Under the pieces are notes generated by a model that did not search any database, was not told where the DNA came from, and was given only the letters and a program-made list of their open reading frames with translations. Positions 52,337 through 59,492 of a DNA stretch of 64,000 nucleotides are shown piece after piece. The stretch spans positions 124,001 through 188,000 of the forward strand of contig NZ_BMVG01000006.1 of assembly GCF_014650595.1 (NCBI RefSeq), written 5' to 3'. This DNA comes from Streptomyces alanosinicus. Its GTDB lineage: Bacteria > Actinomycetota > Actinomycetes > Streptomycetales > Streptomycetaceae. The stretch's first letter is position 1. Each line of letters starts with the position of its first letter. The position numbers were made by a program, and so were the translations under genes.

Positions 52337-53250
52337 TACGGCTGCTCCTGCCAGAGCACCGGACAGAAGTCCGGGTCCGCGTAGTCGGGGTTGCCGTCGG
52401 CCGTCTTCCGGACCAGGACGTCGTTGTTGTAGACGACCTGGTCACCCGTGGAGATCTGGAACGGGCGCCACTGGTTGGATCGGTCCTGCAGGTGCAGGGA
52501 GATCGCGCGCCGCGGACGGTCGCTGCGGTTCAGCCCGCTGCCGTGATACGTGAGGCAGTGGTGGAAGCTGATGTGCCCCTTCGGTATGACGACGGGTACC
52601 TTGCGGACCTCTGCGTTGTTGTAGGCGGCGTTCTCCTCCAGCATCTGGTCCAGCTCCGCCCGGTCGCGTTCGGCGAAGTGCTGGGTGGTGGCGTCGTTGC
52701 CGCCGATCTCCTTCCAGCGGTGGCTGCCGTCGACCATGGTGATGGTGCCCATCTCCTCGCCGCAGTCGTGGAAGGGGACGAAGGCGGTCAGCATCTCGTC
52801 GGAGGTGCAGGTCTGCCAGTAGTGCCGGTCAAAGTGCCAGGGCACGATGTTGCCCTCGTCCTCGGGACGCGGCGGCTTGTGGATGAGGGTGCTGTTCCAC
52901 AGCCGTATCTGGCTGGTGCGCGCGATCCGCGCGGCGACCGCGGCGATGACCGGCTTGGACAGGATGCGGCGGACGGTGTCGTCCTCGTAGAAGATGTAGT
53001 CGTTGTGCCGGTGCACATCGCCGCGGGACGGTTCCCAGTAGGCCAGGCGCGGCGGGCGGACCGGGAGCGTGCGGTCGCGGTGGCCGGAGTAGAAGCGGTC
53101 GGCCGCGGCGTCGAGAGCGTCGACCTCCTCGTCGGTCAGCAGCTTCTTCGACAGGTACCAGCCGTGCTCCTGGTAGAACGCCACCTCCTCCTCCGACGGC
53201 AGCAGCGTGCGGTCTTCCTCGCTGAGGTGGAATGCGGATGCGGTCATCAT
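52336..53250 (-). CDS. Phytanoyl-CoA dioxygenase family (Fe/2-oxoglutarate) oxygenase
   Basis: 304 residues. The iron triad is visible: His139 and Asp141 in PWHFDRHYWQ, His236 in LTYHGSGLNR, with the 2-oxoglutarate Arg a few residues later (RPRRAIS). SGLNRSDRPRR and GHISFHH are typical of PhyH. It should hydroxylate an unidentified substrate, perhaps Hpg or an intermediate. It is embedded between hmo and hpgT, with a TAATG overlap to hpgT, so it belongs to the pathway. No standard Hpg cluster known to me includes this enzyme. Confidence 0.88.
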   Translation of the reverse strand: MMTASAFHLSEEDRTLLPSEEEVAFYQEHGWYLSKKLLTDEEVDALDAAADRFYSGHRDRTLPVRPPRLAYWEPSRGDVHRHNDYIFYEDDTVRRILSKPVIAAVAARIARTSQIRLWNSTLIHKPPRPEDEGNIVPWHFDRHYWQTCTSDEMLTAFVPFHDCGEEMGTITMVDGSHRWKEIGGNDATTQHFAERDRAELDQMLEENAAYNNAEVRKVPVVIPKGHISFHHCLTYHGSGLNRSDRPRRAISLHLQDRSNQWRPFQISTGDQVVYNNDVLVRKTADGNPDYADPDFCPVLWQEQP

Positions 53251-53289
53251 CGTCCTTCCCGAGGATCGTCGTGTGCGTCGTTCCGTGCG

Positions 53290-53364
53290 GCTGCGGCGGG
53301 GTCGCAGCTCCGTGGCTACGGCGGGGTCGCAGCTCAGTGACTGCGGCCGGCTCGCAGCTCAGTG
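53290..53364. repeat. Three 25-bp tandem repeats at the hmo-phyH junction
   Basis: Units at 53290, 53315 and 53340 share GGGGTCGCAGCTC(C/A)GTG with few changes; a fourth partial unit runs into the hmo stop region. The repeats fill the only sizeable gap in the operon (108 bp) and the last one contributes the 3' end of hmo. Confidence 0.85.
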
Positions 53365-54465
53365 GTTCGGGTCGCGGCTCAGCAGTTCAGGGGTGAGGGA
53401 GGCGAGGGACGGGCAGCCGGACAGCGCCATGGCGTCCTCCAGCTCGTCCCGCACCAGCGTGAGCACATGGCGTGCGCCGGCCGCTCCGGCGGCGGCCAGT
53501 CCCCACAGCACGGGCCGGCCGAGGAAGACGGCCTGAGCGCCCAGCGCCAACGCCTTCAGTACGTCGGTCCCGCTCCGGACCCCGCCGTCGAGGAACACCG
53601 GGCAGCGGCCGGCGACCGCCCGCATCACGTCCGGCAGCGCATCCAAGGTGGCCGTGACACCGTCGAGTTGGCGTCCCCCGTGGTTGGAGACCACCAGCCC
53701 GTCGATGCCGAGCTCGGCGGCGCGCGCGGCGTCCTCGGCGGTGAGCACGCCCTTGAGGACGAGCGGCAGGCGGGTACGGGACCGCAGCCAGTCCAGATCC
53801 GACCAGCTCAGCGAGGGGTCGATGAACGCGTCGGCATGTCTCGACAGAGCCGAGCTGCCGTCCTGCCGTTCATGCAGGAACCCGATGGCCTCGCCGTCCA
53901 GGTTGGGCGCCGTGATGTGCGCGGGCAGATGGAAGCCGTGGCGCGCCTCACGCAGCCGGCGCCCGAGCCGCGGCGTGTCCACGGTCAGCACCAGCGCGCG
54001 AAAACCGGCGTCCTCGGCCCGTCGCAGCACCCGCTCCAGGACATCGCGCCGGTGCAGCCAGTAGAGCTGGAGCCACAGCGGGCCGGTGGCCTGCTCGGCG
54101 ATCTCCTCGAAGGCCCGGCTGGCGAAGATGCCGACCACGGTGGGCACGCCCAGCTCACCGGCTGCCCGAACGGTCGCCAACTCACCTTCATCGCAGGCGA
54201 GTTCGTGGTAAGCCATGGGGGCAATACCGAGGGGCGCCCCGGCCGGATCGCCCAGGATCGTCGTCGAAAGATCGCAGCGGGAGACGTCGTTCAGCACCCG
54301 TGGCCGGATCCGGAACCGGCGGAACGCCGTGAGGTTGGCCTCGACGGTGCTCTCCGTACCGGCCCCGCCGTCGAAGTAGTGCCATGTCGCGCCGGGCAGC
54401 CGGGCCTGAGCGAGCGGAGCGTACTCCTCGACCGTCAGGGGCCGGTCGAGGACCCTGTCGGTCAT
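53359..54465 (-). CDS. hmo: 4-hydroxymandelate oxidase (FMN-dependent)
   Basis: 368 residues, FMN alpha-hydroxyacid oxidase barrel. RFRIRPRVLNDVS, PLGIAPMAYH, LQLYW and the catalytic His with FMN contacts in VSNHGGRQLDG, followed by VFLDGGVRSGTDVLKALALGA, are all in place. It oxidises 4-hydroxymandelate to 4-hydroxyphenylglyoxylate. The ATG overlaps the hmaS stop (ATGA). The assignment as Hmo rather than lactate or glycolate oxidase rests on the company of hmaS and hpgT. Confidence 0.9.
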   Translation of the reverse strand: MTDRVLDRPLTVEEYAPLAQARLPGATWHYFDGGAGTESTVEANLTAFRRFRIRPRVLNDVSRCDLSTTILGDPAGAPLGIAPMAYHELACDEGELATVRAAGELGVPTVVGIFASRAFEEIAEQATGPLWLQLYWLHRRDVLERVLRRAEDAGFRALVLTVDTPRLGRRLREARHGFHLPAHITAPNLDGEAIGFLHERQDGSSALSRHADAFIDPSLSWSDLDWLRSRTRLPLVLKGVLTAEDAARAAELGIDGLVVSNHGGRQLDGVTATLDALPDVMRAVAGRCPVFLDGGVRSGTDVLKALALGAQAVFLGRPVLWGLAAAGAAGARHVLTLVRDELEDAMALSGCPSLASLTPELLSRDPNH

Positions 54466-55544
54466 CGAGTACCGGCGTCGGCGACCACCCGGGCCCGCTC
54501 GACCGCTTCGTAGAGACCCTTGATGTTGCCGCTTCCGAAGGTCTGCGCCCCGCGCCGCTCGATGAGCTCAAGGAAGAACGTCCCCCGAGCGTGCGGGGAG
54601 CGGGTGAAGATCTGGTACAGCAGGCCCCAGTCGTCGCGGTCGGCGAGCACGGAGAGCTCGCGCAGCACGTCCAGATCGTCGCCGAGCGAGCCCACCCGGC
54701 CCTCCACCGCGTCGTAGTACGTGGCGGGTGTCTTCAGGAACTCCACGCCCTGGGAGGAGAGTTTCCGCACCGCTCCGGCTATCGCCGAGGTGCCGAATGC
54801 CAGGTGCTGGACACCGCCCCCGCCGTGCGCGTCGATAAACGCGTCTATCTGGCCCGGCTTACGCCGCACATCGGGCTCCAGGAAGGTGAAGGTGACGGCG
54901 CCGGACGGGCTGCGCACCACCTTGGAATCCATTGCCTGATCGCCGACCTCGATGAATTCTTCGAATGCCTCGCTGAATCCCAGCGCCTCTTGGTAGAAGG
55001 CCACCGTCTTCTCCAGTTCGCCGGCCGGAAGGCAGACCGCGAAATGGTCGAGGGAATGCAGGAGTTGCGGTTCGGCCGACGAGGAAGCTGCGGTGTCCAC
55101 CCGGCGCAGGTGCGGGCCGGGCAACTGCTCGGCGTGCTCGTACTGCACGAAGGAGTGCACGGTGTCGCCGAACGCCCGAACGGCGGCGGAGACGACGGTG
55201 CCGTCCGGCTGCTCGATCGAGTGCGGGGCGGCGACCTGCTCGGCACCTCGCTCGACCGCCCTGTGGAACGCCTGCTCGGCGTCCTGGGTCCGCAGCGCGA
55301 TGTTCGCCACTCCGTCCCCGTGGCGGGCCACGTACCGGGCGACCGGACCGTCCGGCGTCAGATCGGACGTCATGAGGAGGCGAATTTCTCCCTGGGCCAG
55401 GAGAATGGACCGGCGGTCCTTCTGGCCGGTCTCCGGACCACCTTCAGCAAGCGTGTGGAATCCGAATGCGGTGCGGTAGTAATAGGCGGCCTGCCGGGCG
55501 TCCCCGACATAGAATTCGACATGACTGATGGTGAAGTCGCTCAC
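54462..55544 (-). CDS. hmaS: 4-hydroxymandelate synthase
   Basis: 360 residues, two VOC half-barrels. Iron ligands are His167 (SLDHFAV), His247 (VQHLAFG) and Glu326 (FLELIERRG). HmaS and HPPD use the same substrate, 4-hydroxyphenylpyruvate; HPPD makes homogentisate while HmaS makes 4-hydroxymandelate. Here the C-terminal helix reads FGSGNIKGLYEAVE, with Ile341 at the position where HPPD has Phe, the residue known to steer the product to mandelate. First gene of the six-gene operon. Start ATG near 55544 after GGGGGTTTCGTG. Confidence 0.92.
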   Translation of the reverse strand: MSDFTISHVEFYVGDARQAAYYYRTAFGFHTLAEGGPETGQKDRRSILLAQGEIRLLMTSDLTPDGPVARYVARHGDGVANIALRTQDAEQAFHRAVERGAEQVAAPHSIEQPDGTVVSAAVRAFGDTVHSFVQYEHAEQLPGPHLRRVDTAASSSAEPQLLHSLDHFAVCLPAGELEKTVAFYQEALGFSEAFEEFIEVGDQAMDSKVVRSPSGAVTFTFLEPDVRRKPGQIDAFIDAHGGGGVQHLAFGTSAIAGAVRKLSSQGVEFLKTPATYYDAVEGRVGSLGDDLDVLRELSVLADRDDWGLLYQIFTRSPHARGTFFLELIERRGAQTFGSGNIKGLYEAVERARVVADAGTR

Positions 55545-55803
55545 GAAACCCCCGCTGTGCTAGTGGCGAGCAGCCGTCCGCCGCCACTGCGTTGATGGAG
55601 CGGCCGAACGGCTTGGAAGAGCACGACAAAATTAACCGCCGGCCGACTCCTGGCAGAACACACCATCGGAGACTGGCACTACCTCGAAGGTGCCCCGGAT
55701 GTACTCCGATGGTCGCCCGCCGGATATCCCGTTCGGCCAGGGGTGGCTCTCACCCGCCCGCCGTCCCAGCCGCGGCACCCTCCGGCCACCTGAGGGTCAG
55801 CTC
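55545..55803. promoter_or_regulatory. Upstream region of the hmaS operon with inverted repeat
   Basis: ACCATCGGAG at 55662-55671 and its exact complement CTCCGATGGT at 55704-55713 face each other across 32 bp. The sequence lies 120-170 bp before hmaS and just beyond the 3' end of the luxR-type gene, so it may be an operator for that regulator or a terminator stem. ACAAAATTAACC at 55626 is the most AT-rich spot and may hold the promoter. Confidence 0.45.
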
Positions 55804-56556
55804 CTAGCGGAAGATGCCGTGTTGGTAGGCGTACAGGCCGGCGCGCAGCCGGTCGGGCTGGCCGATCTTGCGCATGGCCTGGGTCAGATGCTTCTTCACT
55901 GTGGCCTCGGCCAGAAACAACTCCGTGCCGATCTCGGAGTTGCTCAGCCCGCGGGCGAGCCCGCCCAGCACCGCGTGCTCCCGCTCGGTCAGGCGGGCCT
56001 CGGCGGGGCTGGGGCCCTCGATCGCCAGCATCTGCTCCGCCTGCTGGACCTTGGGGGCGGGCAGGAAGACGGCGCCTCCCATCGCGACGGCCGTCACCGC
56101 CCGGATGATCTGCTCCTCGTCCATCGCGGGATCGATACAGCCGTGCACACCGCCGGTGAGGACCTGGGACACCTCCACGCTGGTCTCGGCGGGGTGCAGC
56201 AGGATGGCCTTCGCCCCCGACGCGGCGTCTGCCGACACCAGTTGCCGCGCGGCGGCCGCGTCCGCGGCGAGGCCCTCCCGCGTACCGACGAGGATGACCT
56301 CCGGCCGGTCGTGCCGGGATCCTTCCTTGGCCCGCTTCGTATCGCCGTAGCTGCTGACCACGCGCAGTTCCGGCGTCGAGGTCAGGATCGAACGGAGCCC
56401 GGCCCGGATCACCGACTGCTCGGCCACCAGCACGACGCGCACCGGGTCGCGCTCGCATCCCTCCCCCGGGGCGCGTGGCCCCGCTACCGACCCGCGCCCC
56501 GGGACGTGCCCGCGACCAGCGCAGCCCGCCAGTTCTAACGCTCCTTGCCTGAGCAT
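55804..56556 (-). CDS. Orphan LuxR-family regulator with degenerate receiver
   Basis: 250 residues. A receiver-like domain (about 38-160) has lost its phosphorylation site: the Asp that should follow VILV is Gly91 (VILVGTREG), and the acidic pair reads AEQ. The LuxR helix-turn-helix is intact (about 185-245: LTEREHAVLGGLARGLSNSEIG, EATVKKHLTQAMRKIG). No kinase gene is nearby, so it must be controlled by ligand or by abundance. Codon 7 is TTA (56536-56538) if the ATG at 56556 is the start; GGGGG lies six bases upstream. It is the likely pathway regulator of the hmaS operon downstream. Confidence 0.87.
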   Translation of the reverse strand: MLRQGALELAGCAGRGHVPGRGSVAGPRAPGEGCERDPVRVVLVAEQSVIRAGLRSILTSTPELRVVSSYGDTKRAKEGSRHDRPEVILVGTREGLAADAAAARQLVSADAASGAKAILLHPAETSVEVSQVLTGGVHGCIDPAMDEEQIIRAVTAVAMGGAVFLPAPKVQQAEQMLAIEGPSPAEARLTEREHAVLGGLARGLSNSEIGTELFLAEATVKKHLTQAMRKIGQPDRLRAGLYAYQHGIFR

Positions 56557-56856
56557 TACAACCCCCGATTTTCCCTAAACGGTCTTGTCTCAGAACGACG
56601 TCGCCGAGCCTGTCCACAGTTGGGTGGCATCCCGATCCTGGCCGGGAGTGCGTGGTGTATGTCCATTTCGTGACGTCGGGCATGGAGACCACGACCCACA
56701 CTACGAGCTGTCCGCTCAGAGGCACGGCGGGTTTTCCACAGGCTGCAGCGCCTCCTATTGACGCCACCTCTAACAACTGTCACATTCACCAGTGTCAAGT
56801 TACGGACGCGTACCGCAGTCGACGGGCGAGTCGGCGGCACGACGGGACGGGGCGGC
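56557..56856. other. Intergenic boundary of the island
   Basis: 300 bp between divergent genes. CTGTCCACA at 56610 and TTTTCCACA at 56732 are DnaA-box-like, each with one or two changes from consensus. A TTGACGCC at 56758 and several AT-rich tracts suggest promoters. No gene is seen. Confidence 0.4.
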
Positions 56857-57699
56857 ATGACGACGGCAGTGAGCAGCGAACTCTCGGTGGAGCTGCGGGG
56901 GTTCAGGCGGGTGCAGCGCCTCGCCTACGAATGCGCGGAGGCGGTCGCGGCACGGCTTCAGCCGGGTGTGACCGAGCGCGAGGCGGCGCGGATGCAGCGG
57001 GAGTACCTGCGCGAGCGCGGGGTGCGGGACTGGTTCCATCTGCCCTTCGCCTGGTTCGGCGACCGCACGGCGTTCGTGAACTTCCGCGTCCCGCTGCAGT
57101 TCTTCCCGACCGACCGGCGTCTGGAGCCCGGGATGCCCTTCATCCTGGACCTGGCCCCGGTGTACGAGGGCTGCACGGCGGACATCGGCTACTCGGGCTC
57201 GCTCGGCGTGAACCCTGTGCAGGACCGGCTGATGGCCGACCTCGAGGCGCATCGCGAGCTGATCCTGCGCGAGGTGCGCGAGCGGCGCCCGCTGCGCGAG
57301 ATCTACGAGCACGTGGACCGGCTCATGGTCCGCCAGGGCTATGCCAACCGGCACCGCGCGTACCCGTTCGGGGTGATCGCCCACAAGGTGGACCGGGTGA
57401 AGCCGCGGCGCTTCTCGCCCCATCTGTTCGGGTTCGGCACGCAGTCCCTGAAGGGCCTGGCCGCCGACGCGCTGCACGGCCACCGCGAGGGCTGGTCGCC
57501 CCTGTGGTCGCCGTACCGCTTCTCGGACCACCCGCCGCAGCCGGGCCTGTGGGCGGTCGAACCGCACCTGGGCTTCCGGGGCACGGGCGCGAAGTTCGAG
57601 GAGATCCTCGTGGTCACCGACTCGAAGGACCCCGAGGAGAGCGCCTTCTGGCTGGACGACGATCTGCCGCACGTGCGGCGCTGGGCGGAGGAGAAGTGA
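56857..57699 (+). CDS. M24 family peptidase-like protein
   Basis: 280 residues from ATG 56857; an in-frame ATG at 56758 is less likely because it lies in AT-rich, non-coding sequence. Pita-bread fold with possible metal ligands: Asp in FILDLAPVYEG, Asp in TADIGYSG, His in GVIAHKV, Glu in AVEPHLGF and Glu in FEEILVV, so all five M24 ligands seem present. It is shorter than PepP and lacks its N-terminal domain. The next gene starts within its stop (GTGA). Substrate unknown: Xaa-Pro peptides or a creatinase-like compound. Confidence 0.82.
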   Translation: MTTAVSSELSVELRGFRRVQRLAYECAEAVAARLQPGVTEREAARMQREYLRERGVRDWFHLPFAWFGDRTAFVNFRVPLQFFPTDRRLEPGMPFILDLAPVYEGCTADIGYSGSLGVNPVQDRLMADLEAHRELILREVRERRPLREIYEHVDRLMVRQGYANRHRAYPFGVIAHKVDRVKPRRFSPHLFGFGTQSLKGLAADALHGHREGWSPLWSPYRFSDHPPQPGLWAVEPHLGFRGTGAKFEEILVVTDSKDPEESAFWLDDDLPHVRRWAEEK

Positions 57700-59462
57700 C
57701 GGCGGACGTGACGCTGGAAGGTGCGCGGGAGCGCCGGGTGGCGACCGGCGGGGTCGAGCTGTGCGTGGCGGAACTGGGCGACCCCGAGCAGCCGACGGTG
57801 GTGCTGGTGCACGGCTACCCGGACAGCAAGGAGGTCTGGTCGGAGGTCGCCGTCCGCCTCGCCGGCCGCTTCCATGTCGTCCTGTACGACGTCCGGGGCC
57901 ACGGCCGGTCGACGGCTCCGCAGCCGCTGCGCGGCGGCTTCACGCTGACCAAGCTCACCGACGACTTCCTGGCCGTCGTGGACGCGGTCAGCCCGGACCG
58001 CCCGGTGCACCTGGTCGGGCACGACTGGGGCTCGGTGCAGTCCTGGGAGTTCGTCACGACCGGCCGCACCGAGGGCCGCATCGCCTCCTTCACCTCGATG
58101 TCCGGGCCGTCCCTGGACCACTTCGGGCACTGGATCAACGCACGCGTGAAGCGTCCTACACCGCGCCGGGTGGGCCAGCTCCTCGGCCAGGGCGCCAAGT
58201 CCTGGTACGTGTATCTGCTGCACACACCGGTCCTGCCGGAGCTGGCGTGGCGCGGCCCGCTCGGCAAGCGCTGGCCGAGGATCCTGGAGCGGGTCGAGAA
58301 AGTCCCCGCCGGTGACTACCCGACGGCGTCCCTGCCCTCGGACGCGGCGCACGGCGCCTGGCTGTACCGGGACAACGTCCGCGCCCGGCTGACCAGGCCG
58401 CGCCCCGACGCGTACGCGCACGCGCCCGTGCAGCTCATCACGCCCCAGCAGGACGCGTTCCTCTCCGAGCGTCTCTACGACGACCTGGGGCAGTGGGTGC
58501 CCCAGCTGACCCGTCGCACACTGCCCGCCAAGCACTGGGTGCCGCGCACCCGCCCTGATCAACTCTCCTCCTGGATCGAGGAATTCATCATGTCGGTGGA
58601 CGGCGGCCGCCCCGAGCCGAAGGCCACCGGCCGCCACGCCGACCGGTTCGGCGGGCAGTTGGTGCTGGTCACCGGTGCGGGCAGCGGCATCGGCCGGGCC
58701 ACGACGTTCGCGTTCGCGGAGGCGGGGGCGCGCGTGGTGGCCATCGACCGGGACGCCGAGGCCGCCGCCCGTACCGCCGAGCTGTCCCGGCTGATCGGCG
58801 CGCCCGAGGCCTGGGCGGAGACGGCCGACGTCTCCGACGAGCAGGCCATGGAGAAGCTCGCCGAGAAGGTGCACAGCGAGTACGGTGTGCTGGACGTGCT
58901 GGTCAACAACGCGGGCATCGGCCTGTCGGGCTCCTTCTTCGCCACGACGTCCGACGACTGGCGCAAGGTCCTGGACGTCAATCTCTGGGGCGTGATCCAC
59001 GGCTGCCGGCTCTTCGGAGCGCGGATGACCGAACGCGGCCAGGGCGGCCACATCGTCAACATCGCCTCGGCGGCCGCTTTCCAGCCCTCCCGGGTCCTTC
59101 CCGCGTACGCCACCTCCAAGGCGGCGGTGCTGATGCTCTCCGAGTGCCTGCGCGCCGAACTCGCCGGGCAGGGCATCGGGGTGAGCGCGATATGCCCCGG
59201 CATCGTCAACACGAACATCACCTCGACGGCCCGCTTCGCCGGTGTGGACGAGGCGGAGGAGCAGCGTCGCCAGAAGAACTCCGCCCGGCTGTACGGCCTG
59301 CGCAACTACCCGCCGGAGAAGGTGGCCGAGGCGATCCTGGACGCCGTCGCGCGCAACAGGGCGGTCGTGCCGGTCACCCCGGAGGCCCGAGGCGCCCACG
59401 CGCTGTCCCGCTTCATGCCGGGAGCGCTGCGCCGGCTGGCGCGGGTGGAGCCGAAGGTGTGA
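57696..59462 (+). CDS. Alpha/beta hydrolase - short-chain dehydrogenase fusion
   Basis: 588 residues, GTG overlapping the previous stop. The N-terminal half (1-300) is an alpha/beta hydrolase: oxyanion HGYPDSKE, nucleophile region VGHDWGSVQSW (Asp at the elbow, as in epoxide hydrolases and dehalogenases), C-terminal PAKHWVPRTRPDQ with the His. The second half (about 315-588) is an SDR: TGAGSGIGRA for NAD(P), NNAGIG, catalytic Ser in IASAAAF and Y-x3-K in YATSKAA. Mycobacterial EphD has the same order and acts on mycolic-type lipids. Both active sites look intact. Confidence 0.9.
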   Translation: MTADVTLEGARERRVATGGVELCVAELGDPEQPTVVLVHGYPDSKEVWSEVAVRLAGRFHVVLYDVRGHGRSTAPQPLRGGFTLTKLTDDFLAVVDAVSPDRPVHLVGHDWGSVQSWEFVTTGRTEGRIASFTSMSGPSLDHFGHWINARVKRPTPRRVGQLLGQGAKSWYVYLLHTPVLPELAWRGPLGKRWPRILERVEKVPAGDYPTASLPSDAAHGAWLYRDNVRARLTRPRPDAYAHAPVQLITPQQDAFLSERLYDDLGQWVPQLTRRTLPAKHWVPRTRPDQLSSWIEEFIMSVDGGRPEPKATGRHADRFGGQLVLVTGAGSGIGRATTFAFAEAGARVVAIDRDAEAAARTAELSRLIGAPEAWAETADVSDEQAMEKLAEKVHSEYGVLDVLVNNAGIGLSGSFFATTSDDWRKVLDVNLWGVIHGCRLFGARMTERGQGGHIVNIASAAAFQPSRVLPAYATSKAAVLMLSECLRAELAGQGIGVSAICPGIVNTNITSTARFAGVDEAEEQRRQKNSARLYGLRNYPPEKVAEAILDAVARNRAVVPVTPEARGAHALSRFMPGALRRLARVEPKV

Positions 59463-59492
59463 ACCCCGGTGCCACAAGCCAAGGAGCCGCAC

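Noticed and set aside
54209..54211. TTA codon in hmo
   Set aside because: The TAA on the plus strand is not in the hmo reading frame; the same holds for candidates at 54836 and 55480 in hmaS.
45926..56556. NRPS or phenazine cluster
   Set aside because: Hpg genes suggested an NRPS and PhzF suggested phenazine synthesis, but no adenylation, condensation or carrier domain and no other phz gene is present.
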